NCBI GenBank assembly: GCA_040119125.1
Contig: JBEDTR010000005.1
Span: 62,001 to 126,000 of the forward strand
Source: Pacificitalea sp040119125
GTDB taxonomy: Bacteria > Pseudomonadota > Alphaproteobacteria > Rhodobacterales > Rhodobacteraceae
Direction: 5' to 3'
Length of the DNA: 64,000 nucleotides
The position numbers and the translations under genes are program-made. The notes beneath the pieces are model-generated. The model saw nothing but the letters and a program-made list of their open reading frames with translations. It was not told the DNA's origin and did not search any database. Each line of letters opens with the position of its first letter. The stretch's first letter is position 1. Positions 42,232-51,023 of the stretch are shown in pieces.

Positions 42232-42635
42232 GCAACCAGCCCCATCCCGTCCTCGACCCTCCCGACGGAGAACGCCTTTCGACCTTGGTCACCCCACAGA
42301 TGCCCGGCGCGACCAGCGGCTGAGCGCGCGCCAATCAGAAAGTCACTCAGACGCCGAGCAACGCCATTACGGCCTCACTTGGTTCGGGGCGATCAGCCCC
42401 CGGACCGCACCCGACCCTCCCGACGGGAGGGTGCCTTTCGACGTTGGTCACCCCACAGATGCCCTGCGAGGCCAGCGGGTGAGCGCGCGCCAAATGGAAG
42501 GTCAGTCAGGCGCCCCGCAACCCCATCACAGCCTCACTGGGTTCGGGGGCGACCAGCCCCCGGACCGCGCCCGACCCTCCCGACGGGAGGGCGCCTTTCG
42601 ACGTTGGTCACTGGTCAGATGCTCGGCGGGGCGGT
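42232..42635. repeat. ~159-bp imperfect tandem repeat, about 2.5 copies
   Basis: The segment CGACCCTCCCGACGG begins at 42254, 42412 and 42572 (spacings 158 and 160). The flanking sequence also repeats, including CCTTTCGAC, TTGGTCACCCCACAGATGCC, and GAGCGCGCGCCAA. Copies 2 and 3 contain a perfect CCCTCCC-GAC-GGGAGGG hairpin (e.g. 42415-42431). No frame is conserved convincingly across all copies, so I treat it as non-coding. Confidence 0.75.
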
Positions 42636-42733
42636 GCCATAAAGCGCAGAATTCGACCCGTCCGGCTGTGCCCTCCCAGGGTCTGGCGCGCTCCTCTGGG
42701 AAGCGCCGCAGAAAACTGCCGAGCAGACGCCGC

Positions 42734-44677
42734 TCATCCGCCGTCGTGGAAGTGGTCGTAGATCGTTTGGGCCATCGTGGCGCTAATGCCATCGACGGCT
42801 TTCAGGTCGGCTAGATCGGCGCGGCTGACGGCTTTGGCCGAGCCGAAATGGGTCAGCAGCGCGCGTTTGCGGGTCGCGCCGACGCCTGCGATTTCGTCCA
42901 GCGGCGTGGCGCCTACGGCCTTGGACCGTTTCGCGCGATGCGCGCCGATGACGAAGCGGTGCGATTCATCGCGCAGGCGCTGCACGAAATAGAGCACGGG
43001 ATCATTGTGGCGCAGCGCGAAGGGCTGCTTGCCGGGGCGGTGGAATTCCTCCTTGCCCGCGTCGCGGTCGATGCCCTTTGCCACGCCGATCACGGGGATG
43101 TCTTCCACCCCCAATTCCGCCATGATGCTGGCTACCGCTGAAATCTGCCCTGCCCCGCCGTCGATCAACAGCAGGTCCGGCCAGGTTTCGCCCTGCCGAT
43201 CCGGGTCTTCCTTCAGTAGCCGGGTGAAGCGGCGCTTCAACACCTCCTTCATCATGCCAAAGTCATCGCCCGGCGTCAGATCATCGCCCCGGATGTTGAA
43301 CTTCCGGTATTGAGATTTGATGAATCCCTCTGGCCCCGCGACGATCATCGCGCCGACGGCGAATGCGCCTTGGATATGGGAGTTGTCGTAGACTTCCACG
43401 CGCTGGGGCGGCGCAGGCAGGGCAAAGGCCTCGGCCAGACCCTGCAACAGCTTGGTCTGCGTGGCGCTTTCGGACATGCGGCGCGCGAGGCTTTCGCGGG
43501 CGTTGCGCACCGCGCCCGCGACCAATTCGGCCTTCTCGCCGCGCTGGGGCACGAGGATCTCGACCTTGCGGCCCGCATGTTTCGTCAATGCCTCCGCCAT
43601 CAGGTCGCGTTCTTCTAGATCGTGGCTGACGATCACCTGACGCGGCGGTTCTTTCCCATCATAAAACTGACCAACAAAGGCGGCGAGCACCTCTTCGGGG
43701 CCGGCGCCGGAGCCGGTGCGCGGGTAGTAATCGCGATTGCCCCAGTTTTGATTGGCGCGGATGAAGAAAACCTGAACGCAGGCCTGCCCGCCCTCCATAT
43801 GCAGGCCGATCACATCGGCTTCGGCCACGCCGCGCGGGTTGATGCCTTGGGAGCTTTGGACCTGTGTCAGCGCGCGGATGCGGTCGCGCAGGGCGGCGGC
43901 GCGTTCGAATTCCATCGCTTCTGAGGCGGCCTCCATATCGGCGGCGAGCTTGCCCTGCATTTCGGTGGACCGGCCCGACAGAAAGCGTTCGGCATCCTTG
44001 ACCAGACCGGCGTAATCAGCCTCGCTCACATGACCGACGCAAGGCGCGGAGCAGCGCTTGATCTGGTAGAGCAGACAGGGCCGCGTGCGGCTTTCGAATG
44101 TGCTGTCGGTGCAGTTGCGCAGCAAAAATACCTTCTGCAACTGGTTCAGCGTCCGGTTCACCGCGCCTGCGCTGGCAAAGGGGCCGTAATAGGCGCCTTT
44201 ATCCTTTTTCGCGCCGCGATGTTTGCGGATTTGCGGATAGGCGTGATCCTTGGCGACGAGGATATTCGGAAACGATTTATCGTCGCGCATCAGCACGTTG
44301 TACCGCGGCTTCAGCTGCTTGATGAGGTTCTGTTCCAGCAGCAGCGCCTCGACCTCGGTTCGGGTGGTCAGGAACATCATCGACGCGGTTTCGCGGATCA
44401 TCCGTTCGATGCGCCCCGAATGGCCAGAGGGGCGCGCGTAATTCGACACGCGCGCCCGCAGATTGCGCGCCTTGCCGACGTAGAGAACCCGGCTTTCGGC
44501 ATCGAGCATCCGGTAAACGCCGGGCGAGCTGTCGAGCGTTTTGAGATAGGATTGCACACAGGCATACCCGGTGACGCCGGGGGCGTTCACGCCTTCGGGG
44601 ATCGGCTCCCGTTCGGGCGGATCGGAGGCCGTTGCGTCACCTGAAGGGGCGGGATTTTCGGGTGTTCGTGATTCCAT
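42734..44677 (-). CDS. uvrC: excinuclease ABC subunit C
   Basis: The 647-residue nucleotide-excision-repair nuclease has a GIY-YIG domain (SSPGVYRMLDAESRVLYVGKARNLRARV), a cysteine cluster (CLLYQIKRCSAPC), a UVR motif (AMEFERAAALRDRIRAL), the RNase-H-like C-nuclease (VEVYDNSHIQG, LLLIDGGAGQ) and C-terminal helix-hairpin-helix repeats. It incises DNA on both sides of lesions with UvrAB. I start at ATG 44677 (MESRTPENP). The extra upstream frame (50 codons) reads through an AT-rich promoter-like region. A ~40-residue Pro/Glu-rich lead precedes the catalytic domain. Confidence 0.96.
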   Translation of the reverse strand: MESRTPENPAPSGDATASDPPEREPIPEGVNAPGVTGYACVQSYLKTLDSSPGVYRMLDAESRVLYVGKARNLRARVSNYARPSGHSGRIERMIRETASMMFLTTRTEVEALLLEQNLIKQLKPRYNVLMRDDKSFPNILVAKDHAYPQIRKHRGAKKDKGAYYGPFASAGAVNRTLNQLQKVFLLRNCTDSTFESRTRPCLLYQIKRCSAPCVGHVSEADYAGLVKDAERFLSGRSTEMQGKLAADMEAASEAMEFERAAALRDRIRALTQVQSSQGINPRGVAEADVIGLHMEGGQACVQVFFIRANQNWGNRDYYPRTGSGAGPEEVLAAFVGQFYDGKEPPRQVIVSHDLEERDLMAEALTKHAGRKVEILVPQRGEKAELVAGAVRNARESLARRMSESATQTKLLQGLAEAFALPAPPQRVEVYDNSHIQGAFAVGAMIVAGPEGFIKSQYRKFNIRGDDLTPGDDFGMMKEVLKRRFTRLLKEDPDRQGETWPDLLLIDGGAGQISAVASIMAELGVEDIPVIGVAKGIDRDAGKEEFHRPGKQPFALRHNDPVLYFVQRLRDESHRFVIGAHRAKRSKAVGATPLDEIAGVGATRKRALLTHFGSAKAVSRADLADLKAVDGISATMAQTIYDHFHDGG

Positions 44678-44953
44678 GATTGGCTGCAATCTAGGTCGTT
44701 CAGGGGCAAGAGGAAACAAATCCACCGTTCCTGTGGATAAGCCTGCGGAGAAGTTCGGGGCGGATTGGAATTGCCTTTGCAAACAGGGGATTTCGTCTCC
44801 TTGCCTGCAAAATAGGCACTTTTCCAAGGCCTTGATTTAAAACGGAATTTTTCCGCTCTCGGGCAATCGTTTGAAATCGTTAATAAAACCGTAACACTCT
44901 CGTTACGTCAGGGTTAGCGGTGCATAACCATTTCTGCAAAGCCGTTTTGCAGG
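44678..44953. promoter_or_regulatory. AT-rich uvrC upstream region with an inverted repeat
   Basis: The 44815-44905 part is markedly AT-rich for this genome and should hold the uvrC promoter. CGTAAC-N6-GTTACG at 44890-44907 is a perfect 6-bp inverted repeat. It lies 46 bp beyond the SDR stop codon and could be an operator or weak transcription end. No LexA box was recognised. Confidence 0.4.
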
Positions 44954-45733
44954 TTATTCCGCACCGAGGATATCGGGCGTGCGCCATGCCAGATGTTGAC
45001 CGCCATCGACGCAGATCAACTGACCCGTCACGGCCCGCGCGCGCAGCAGATAGGCCAGCGCGGCGCAGATATCGTCGGGGTCCGAACCGCGCTCCAGAAT
45101 GGTGGCTTGGCGCTGGTTGTCGAAATGCGCCTGCGACTGACGCGCGCCCTTCAATGTGGGCCCCGGCCCGATGGCATTGACCCGCACGCGCGGGGCCAGC
45201 CCCATGGCCGAAGTCTGCGTCAGCGCCCAAAGCCCCATCTTGGCCAGCGTGTAGCTGGTGAATTCCGGGGTCAGCTTGCGCACGCGCTGGTCGAGCATAT
45301 TGACGATGAGACCCTGTGCGCGCGGCTCACCGCCCGCGTCCTGCACCGGGTCCGCCACCTGCGCGGCGAAGTTCTGGGTCAGAACGAAGGGCGCGCGCAG
45401 GTTGCTTTCCATATGGCGGTCCCAGCCGTCGCGACTGGCCGAGGTGATATTGTCATATTCGAAGATTGACGCATTGTTCACGAGCACGCTCAGCGGCTGG
45501 TCCAGCGCCTGCACCGCCCGGTCCACCAGCGCCTGCATATCGGCCTCGACGGTCAGATCGGCGCGCAGCGCCTCCGCCCGGCGGCCCGTGGCGCGGATTT
45601 CGGCCACTAATGTGCGGGCGGCGTCGTCGGAGCCGTGGTAATGCACGGCAATATCATAGCCCTGCCCGGCCAGTTCCAGCGCCATCGCGCGCCCCAGACG
45701 CTGCGCCGCGCCGGTTACCAATGCAGCACTCAT
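44954..45733 (-). CDS. SDR-family oxidoreductase
   Basis: The 259-residue short-chain dehydrogenase has the N-terminal SAALVTGAAQRLGRAMA cofactor motif, VNNASIFEYD, and the Y-x3-K in SYTLAKMGLWALT. It resembles pteridine-reductase/FolM-like proteins (AQRLG start, ADLTVEADMQALVDRA). The substrate is unresolved. ATG 45733 follows AGGAGAG at ~8 nt. It lies 22 bp after the antiporter stop, so it is the last gene of the S49 peptidase - zinc ribbon - antiporter - SDR run. Confidence 0.9.
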   Translation of the reverse strand: MSAALVTGAAQRLGRAMALELAGQGYDIAVHYHGSDDAARTLVAEIRATGRRAEALRADLTVEADMQALVDRAVQALDQPLSVLVNNASIFEYDNITSASRDGWDRHMESNLRAPFVLTQNFAAQVADPVQDAGGEPRAQGLIVNMLDQRVRKLTPEFTSYTLAKMGLWALTQTSAMGLAPRVRVNAIGPGPTLKGARQSQAHFDNQRQATILERGSDPDDICAALAYLLRARAVTGQLICVDGGQHLAWRTPDILGAE

Positions 45734-45755
45734 GTCCTGCGCTCTCCTTGTCGTG

Positions 45756-46751
45756 TCAGGCCACCACTGCCCATAGGTAGACGCCGTAGAGCGCACAGAA
45801 CGCAAGCCCCACGCGCCGCCCCATATCGCGCCGGAACCAGACAAACGGCACCAGCGCCAGCGACGCGGCCAGCATCACCCACAGGTCGAAATTGCGAATT
45901 TCCGGGTCCACCGGGATCGGCCCGACGAGGGAGGCGACGCCCAGAATGCCCAGCAGGTTAAACATGTTGGAGCCAATGGCATTGCCCAGCGCCACATCGG
46001 CCTGACGGCGCAGCGCGGCGACGACGGTGGTGGCCAGTTCCGGCAGCGAGGTGCCGACCGCGACAAGCGTCAGGCCGATCACCGTATCGGGCACATTCAG
46101 CGCGGTGGCGATGGAAATGGAGCTGTCGACCAGCAGATTGGCGCCTAGGGGCAGGCCGATCAGGCCCAACGCGAGATAGAGCGCGATTTTCCACCAACGC
46201 ATGGAGGGATCGGCGCCTTCGACTTCGGTCTCGTCTATGGGATCTGTCGCGCTGGCCTTGGCGGCGGCTTCGGTGGCGGCGCGGGATTTTTCCGCCCGGC
46301 GGTGGCCCCGCGCGCTATGCAGCGCATGGCCCAGCATCAGGCCCAGACCCGCCAGCAGGATCAGCCCGTCGATCCATGTGATCGGTCCGGTGAGCGCCAG
46401 CCCGATGAACAGCACCGTCGCGGCCAGCATCTGCGCATAGGTGGTGCGGATGTCGCTGCCAGAGCTGTGGAGGACGGAAATCACCGCAGGCAGGCCCAGC
46501 ACCAGCAGCACATTGGCGATGTTGGAGCCGACGACATTGCCGAGCGCCAGACCCGGCGCGCCGTCGAGGATCGCGCTGACGGAGATCAGCAATTCCGGCG
46601 CGGAGGTGCCAAAGGCCACGATGGTCAGCGACACGATCATCGCCGGAATGCCGATACGCAGCGACATGTTGACGGCACCGCGCACCAGCGCGTCGCCCGC
46701 AAACAGCAAGATCACGAGGCCAAGCGCGGCCAGCATTAGGTCAAGCGCCAC
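45756..46751 (-). CDS. calcium/sodium antiporter (CaCA family, YrbG-like)
   Basis: The 331-residue integral membrane protein has the two alpha-repeats of CaCA exchangers: FGTSAPELLIS with LALGNVVGSNIANVLLVLG, and VGTSLPELATT with VALGNAIGSNMFNLLGILG. About ten membrane helices surround a charged cytoplasmic loop (~145-180). It exchanges Na+ or H+ for Ca2+ across the inner membrane. The start is GTG at 46751, directly after the stop of the small zinc-ribbon gene. Confidence 0.93.
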   Translation of the reverse strand: MALDLMLAALGLVILLFAGDALVRGAVNMSLRIGIPAMIVSLTIVAFGTSAPELLISVSAILDGAPGLALGNVVGSNIANVLLVLGLPAVISVLHSSGSDIRTTYAQMLAATVLFIGLALTGPITWIDGLILLAGLGLMLGHALHSARGHRRAEKSRAATEAAAKASATDPIDETEVEGADPSMRWWKIALYLALGLIGLPLGANLLVDSSISIATALNVPDTVIGLTLVAVGTSLPELATTVVAALRRQADVALGNAIGSNMFNLLGILGVASLVGPIPVDPEIRNFDLWVMLAASLALVPFVWFRRDMGRRVGLAFCALYGVYLWAVVA

Positions 46752-46754
46752 GGA

Positions 46755-46946
46755 TTACTCCCAATTCTTGCAGGGACAGGGATCGCCGCCGATCACGGGC
46801 GCCCCGCAATCGGCGCATTTGCGCGGCTTCGGCAGCTTATCCGGGCCGCGCTTGCCCTTGCCCTTCGGCAGGCTGGGCAGGTTGAGCTTCCCCAGCAGCG
46901 CGAGGATGGCGATGGCGATCAGGAAGTAGATGACAATGCGGGTCAA
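46755..46946 (-). CDS. small membrane-anchored zinc-ribbon protein
   Basis: The 63-residue protein has one N-terminal membrane helix (IVIYFLIAIAILALLGKL), a Lys/Pro linker and a C-terminal zinc ribbon with CADCGAPV...CPCKN. The start is TTG at 46946, overlapping the TGA of the S49 gene (TTGA), which is a coupled start. Function unknown. Its place between the S49 peptidase and the antiporter suggests it is part of that operon. Confidence 0.75.
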   Translation of the reverse strand: MTRIVIYFLIAIAILALLGKLNLPSLPKGKGKRGPDKLPKPRKCADCGAPVIGGDPCPCKNWE

Positions 46947-47743
46947 CGCTGAACCCCGTAGCGGGCCCAGAGTGCGGATTCCTCGACATGGCCCAGCGTA
47001 TCGGCGGCGAGTGACATGCCGACGCGCGCCAGCAGGCCTTTCTTCTGGCCATAGCTGACAAACCGGGTTTTCGCGCCGAAGCGTTGCTGCATGACCGGAA
47101 CGAGATGCCCGATCCCATCGGCAAGGCCCACGTCAATCGCGCCCTGCCCGACCCAGATATCACCGGTGAACAGATCCGCCTCGGCGTCGAGTTTATCGCC
47201 GCGCCGGGATTTCACATGGGCGATGAAACTGTCGTGGATCGCGGTTTGCAGCCGTTTGAGCCGGGCCACATCCTCGGGGTTTTCGGGGCGGAACGGATCG
47301 AGGAAGCTTTTGGAGCCGCCTGCGGTATGCACCCGCCGCTCGATCCCGTGACGGCCCAGAAATTCATGCAGCCCGAAGGAGGCCGAGATCACACCGATGG
47401 AGCCGGTGATCGAGGTCTGATCGACGATGATTTCGTCGGCGGCACAGGCCAGCCAATAGCCACCCGAGGCCGCGACATCCTCGACAAAGGCCACGACGGG
47501 GATGTTCTTTTCCTCCGCCAGACGCCGAATGCGGGCGGCGATGAGGGAGCTTTGGGCGGGCGAGCCGCCGGGCGAATTGATCGACAAGGCGACAGCGGCG
47601 GGTTTGCCACGGCGGAAGGCCTTTTCGATCAGCGGGGCCATGCCGGCATCGGACAGCCCGCGCGGACCGGAGGCGATCGCCCCGTTCAGCCGCAGGACAG
47701 CCACCACCGGGTCGGAGGCAACAAAGGGGATGAAGCGCTTCAT
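46943..47743 (-). CDS. S49-family serine peptidase (SppA/SohB type)
   Basis: The 266-residue protein fits a short SppA-type signal-peptide peptidase. The nucleophile is Ser93 in VAASGGYWLACAADE, the general base is Lys145 in HTAGGSKSFLDPF, and INSPGGSPAQSSLIA forms the oxyanion region. There is no obvious N-terminal membrane anchor, unlike SohB. ATG 47743 is chosen because the upstream in-frame codons are not supported by a ribosome-binding site. It is the first gene of the operon and is divergent from prmA. Confidence 0.92.
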   Translation of the reverse strand: MKRFIPFVASDPVVAVLRLNGAIASGPRGLSDAGMAPLIEKAFRRGKPAAVALSINSPGGSPAQSSLIAARIRRLAEEKNIPVVAFVEDVAASGGYWLACAADEIIVDQTSITGSIGVISASFGLHEFLGRHGIERRVHTAGGSKSFLDPFRPENPEDVARLKRLQTAIHDSFIAHVKSRRGDKLDAEADLFTGDIWVGQGAIDVGLADGIGHLVPVMQQRFGAKTRFVSYGQKKGLLARVGMSLAADTLGHVEESALWARYGVQR

Positions 47744-47858
47744 GGCAGGTGATGTAAGGCGCGCGACCTGCGGGAACAAGACGCGCGCGCCAGATCGGCC
47801 CGCGCTTGACCCCCTCGCGGCGCTGGCCTACCGGGAAGCACCCAAGCAGGAGCGACCC

Positions 47859-48752
47859 ATGCCGACCTATACCGCCTTTAGCACGATCAACGGCAAACAC
47901 GCGGCCGAGACGCTGGGCGAGGCTTTGGAAAACCTCAGCCCGGAGCCGACCGGCGTCAGCGTTTTCGAGATTCAGGAGGACGGCGCGGAGGAGATCGAGA
48001 CCGAAACCGCCGATTGGGAAATCACCGCCTATTTCATCGAAACCCCCGATGAGGCAGGTCTGGCATTGCTCGCCGCTGCGCATGGCTCCGCGCCGTTCGA
48101 GGTGACGGAATTGCCGGAAACCGATTGGATCGCCAAGGTCGAGGAAGAATTGGCCCCGGTCGTGGCCGGGCGCTTTTTCGTCTATGGCAGCCATAGCGCG
48201 GATCAGGTGCCCGACGGCGTCGAGCCGCTGCTCATCGAGGCGGGCATGGCGTTCGGCACCGGCCATCACGGCACCACGCTGGGCTGTCTGGAAGCGCTGG
48301 ACCACCTGATTGACGCAGGCCTCGCCCCGCGCGCCGTGGCCGATATCGGCTGCGGCACCGCCGTTCTGGCGATGGCGGCAGCGCGGATCTGGCAGGTGCC
48401 GGTGCTGGCGTCTGACATCGACCCCATCGCGGTCGAAGTGGCCGAGGTCAATCTGGCGGCCAATGACATGACGGGTCAGGTGCATTGCCTTGTGGCCGAA
48501 GGGTTCGATAATGCCGAACTGGCCGCCGCCGCGCCGTTCGACCTGATCTTTGCCAATATCCTGAAGGGGCCGCTGATCGGATTAGCGCCCGATCTGTGCG
48601 GCGCACTGGCACCGGGGGGCTATGCGATCCTGTCGGGCATCCTTAATCCACAGGCGGATGCGGTCGTTGCGGCCTATGCGGCGCAGGGCGCAACCGTCCA
48701 CAAACGCGAAACGATTGGAGACTGGACCACGCTCTGTCTCAAAAAAGCCTGA
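47859..48752 (+). CDS. prmA: ribosomal protein L11 methyltransferase
   Basis: The 297-residue SAM methyltransferase trimethylates L11. It has an N-terminal substrate-recruitment domain followed by AFGTGHHGTTLGCLEAL, VADIGCGTAVLAMAAA (SAM motif I), SDIDPIAVEVAEVN, and FANILKGPLIGLAPDL (motif IV). ATG 47859 follows AGGAG by 7 nt. Confidence 0.96.
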   Translation: MPTYTAFSTINGKHAAETLGEALENLSPEPTGVSVFEIQEDGAEEIETETADWEITAYFIETPDEAGLALLAAAHGSAPFEVTELPETDWIAKVEEELAPVVAGRFFVYGSHSADQVPDGVEPLLIEAGMAFGTGHHGTTLGCLEALDHLIDAGLAPRAVADIGCGTAVLAMAAARIWQVPVLASDIDPIAVEVAEVNLAANDMTGQVHCLVAEGFDNAELAAAAPFDLIFANILKGPLIGLAPDLCGALAPGGYAILSGILNPQADAVVAAYAAQGATVHKRETIGDWTTLCLKKA

Positions 48753-48857
48753 GCTTGCGCCCCAATGCCGCCCGAATTGCTTCGTATCCCTACACCATCG
48801 ACACCGGGACTGGGACCTGAGGTCGATCATAAGGGACAATGTAGGGAGTGTAGGGCA

Positions 48858-49184
48858 ATGCACAATCCATCCATGTTTAGCGCACGCAGCCGGCGCATTG
48901 AGCGGCAGCACCAGCAGGACACCGCGCTGGTCGCAGAGGATCGCTATGTCGAGACGCGCCGTTCTGGCGGGCGTCGCGGCAAGATGCGCATGGCGCTGAC
49001 CGCGCTGGCCGGGTTTGTCGCGTTCAAGGGCGCGGTGCTGGCGGATCTGGGGGCGGTGAATTACATCGCTCGGATCGAAAATCTGCGCGATGGCGATGCA
49101 ATTGACCGGTTCGGCTCTCTCATGATGGGGATCGACCCGCTGACCCTGCAGGTCGCGCAGTGGATCGCGCCGATGTTCGGCTAA
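48858..49184 (+). CDS. small conserved hypothetical membrane-associated protein
   Basis: The 108-residue protein has a basic N-terminal half (RSRRIERQHQQ, RYVETRRSGGRRGKMRM), one hydrophobic segment (ALTALAGFVAFKGAVLADLG) and a short C-terminal tail. I do not recognise it. ATG 48858 is supported by GTAGGG just upstream. It is followed by a terminator at 49229-49264 that it shares with the convergent DUF1127 gene. Confidence 0.65.
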   Translation: MHNPSMFSARSRRIERQHQQDTALVAEDRYVETRRSGGRRGKMRMALTALAGFVAFKGAVLADLGAVNYIARIENLRDGDAIDRFGSLMMGIDPLTLQVAQWIAPMFG

Positions 49185-49228
49185 GCCCCTGCCCGCCGGG
49201 ATCTGCCCGGCAACAGGATTTCAAATGC

Positions 49229-49264
49229 AAAATGGCCGCGCCCTTCACAGGACGCGGCCATTTT
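49229..49264. terminator. bidirectional terminator
   Basis: AAAATGGCCGCG (49229-49240) is a perfect inverted match of CGCGGCCATTTT (49253-49264), with A's and T's on the two sides. It can end both the small membrane-protein gene and the DUF1127 gene. Confidence 0.85.
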
Positions 49265-49329
49265 CATGTGGATCGGGTCGTGAACCGGGCGGCAAGCGGC
49301 GCCTTGGCGCGCGCCTGCCTTAGCGGGGC

Positions 49330-49512
49330 TCAGCGGCCCAGGGCGTCCACGTCGCGGCGGGTCAGGCCGATATCGTCCAGCTCACGATCCGTGAGCGAGG
49401 ACAATGCCTTGCGCGTCAGGCGGGTGTCGTTCCAGTCGTTGAGACGGCCCACCAGACGGGTGAACATGCCGGAGCGGGGGGCGCGCAGGGCGCTTTGGTC
49501 GAAATAGGTCAT
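49330..49512 (-). CDS. DUF1127 small protein
   Basis: The 60-residue protein ends in the DUF1127 (YjiS-like) arginine-rich helix: ARLNDW-type segment LNDWNDTRLTRKALSSLTDRELDDIGLTRRDVDAL. In Rhodobacter a related DUF1127 gene (CcaF1) is cotranscribed with the CcsR small RNAs. I see no CCUCCUCCC-type repeats downstream here. The 5' leader contains a GGCCC/GGGCC hairpin and a CUACCUCCCC stretch that could bind ribosomal-site sequences. Confidence 0.85.
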   Translation of the reverse strand: MTYFDQSALRAPRSGMFTRLVGRLNDWNDTRLTRKALSSLTDRELDDIGLTRRDVDALGR

Positions 49513-49808
49513 AATGCGATCCTCGAAGATTGGGGCCAGTGGCCCTTTTCAACGGGCCGCGTCATGGCTGGGGAGGTAGAGTTTTCAAACTGCCCTCACA
49601 AGGGGGCTTTTGAGCATGGCTTGCTTGCAATTTGTGCATAGTAAAAACTTCATGACAGTCGGCGAAGGATCGGGCCTGCGGGCATGTCCGGGGGAAAGCT
49701 GTGGTGCGGGCTCTGGCCGATGTTCTCTTTTCGTGCTAACCCGCTGGAACCGCTCGCCAGAAACGAGTGGTAGCGACAATGAAATACGCGAATGCGAGGG
49801 GCAGCAGC

Positions 49809-50321
49809 ATGCGGGTGATCGGCATTGATCCGGGTCTGCGCAACATGGGTTGGGGCGTGATCGAGGTCGCGGGCAGCAAGATCCGGCATCTGGCCAATGG
49901 CACCTGCCGCACGGCGACCGGATCAGGCCCGCTGGCGCAACGGTTGCTGGACCTGCACGGCCAGTTGAGCGCGGTTTTCCTGACCCATCAGCCCAGCCAT
50001 GCGGCGGTCGAACAAACATTCGTCAACAAGGACGGCGCGGCGACGCTGAAGCTGGGACAGGCACGGGCGATTGCCCTTCTGGTGCCCGCGCAGGCCGGGA
50101 TCGAGATTGGCGAATATGCCCCTAACGCGGTCAAGAAAACGGTGGTCGGTGTCGGCCACGCAGCCAAGCAGCAGATCGATCACATGATCCGCCTGCAATT
50201 CCCCGGCGTGCAGATCCACAGCCCCGATGCCGCCGATGCGCTGGCCATCGCGCTGTGCCACGCCCACCATGCCCGCAGCTCCGGCAGGCTTGCCGCCGCC
50301 GTGGCCAAGGCCCAAGGATAA
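49809..50321 (+). CDS. ruvC: crossover junction endodeoxyribonuclease RuvC
   Basis: The 170-residue Holliday-junction resolvase has MRVIGIDPGLRNMGWGVIE (catalytic Asp), AVEQTFVNKD (Glu), PNAVKKTVVGVGHAAKQQI and HSPDAADALAIALCHAH (two acidic residues). ATG 49809 is preceded by GAGGGG. It is 11 bp before ruvA, forming the ruvCAB operon. Confidence 0.97.
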   Translation: MRVIGIDPGLRNMGWGVIEVAGSKIRHLANGTCRTATGSGPLAQRLLDLHGQLSAVFLTHQPSHAAVEQTFVNKDGAATLKLGQARAIALLVPAQAGIEIGEYAPNAVKKTVVGVGHAAKQQIDHMIRLQFPGVQIHSPDAADALAIALCHAHHARSSGRLAAAVAKAQG

Positions 50322-50332
50322 GGATCCTCCCC

Positions 50333-51019
50333 ATGATCGGACGCATTGCCGGACGGCTCGACTACCGCGCGAGCGACCATGTGCTGATTGACGTGCGTGG
50401 CGTCGGCTATCTGGTCTATGTGTCAGAGCGCACCATGATGGCCCTGCCCGGCCCGAATGAGGCCGTGGCGCTTTATACCGATCTGGTCGTGCGCGAGGAT
50501 CTGTTGCAGCTCTATGGCTTCCCCACCCTGCTGGAGAAGGAATGGCACCGGCTGCTGGTGTCGGTGCAGGGCATCGGGGCAAAGGCATCGCTGGCGATCC
50601 TAGGCACGCTCGGCCCCGAAGGCGTGAGCCGCGCCATCGCACTGGGCGATTGGAACGCGGTGAAGGCCGCGCCGGGTGTGGGGCCGAAGATCGCGCAGCG
50701 CGTCGTGAATGAACTGAAGGATAAGGCACCGGGCGTGATGGCGCTGGCCGCCACGATGAACCGCACCGCCGGGGATACGCTGCCCGACATCGACACGGAT
50801 GTGATCGAGGCCCCGGCGCCGCAGCGGCGCGGCAAATCGGCCCCCGCCCCGTCGGGCGGCGCCGTGGCGCAGGCGGATGCGCTGTCGGCCTTGTCGAACC
50901 TTGGCTATGCGCCGGGCGAGGCCGCGGGCGCGGTGGCGCAGGCCGCCAGTGACGCGCCTGACGCCGAAGCCCCGGACCTGATCCGCGCCGCGCTGCGCCT
51001 GCTGGCTCCGAAAGGCTGA
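50333..51019 (+). CDS. ruvA: Holliday junction branch migration protein RuvA
   Basis: The 228-residue DNA-binding subunit starts with MIGRIAGRLDYRASDHVLIDVRGVGYLV, then the two helix-hairpin-helix motifs (LLVSVQGIGAKASLAIL, VKAAPGVGPKIAQRVVNEL) and the C-terminal RuvB-binding domain (ADALSALSNLGYAPGEA). The linker is longer than in E. coli (Pro/Ala-rich, ~145-180). Confidence 0.97.
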   Translation: MIGRIAGRLDYRASDHVLIDVRGVGYLVYVSERTMMALPGPNEAVALYTDLVVREDLLQLYGFPTLLEKEWHRLLVSVQGIGAKASLAILGTLGPEGVSRAIALGDWNAVKAAPGVGPKIAQRVVNELKDKAPGVMALAATMNRTAGDTLPDIDTDVIEAPAPQRRGKSAPAPSGGAVAQADALSALSNLGYAPGEAAGAVAQAASDAPDAEAPDLIRAALRLLAPKG

Positions 51020-51023
51020 TCCG

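Noticed and set aside
42193..42814. Arg/Pro-rich frames across the tandem repeat
   Set aside because: The frames shift with the repeat period and have no start signals or homologue-like features.
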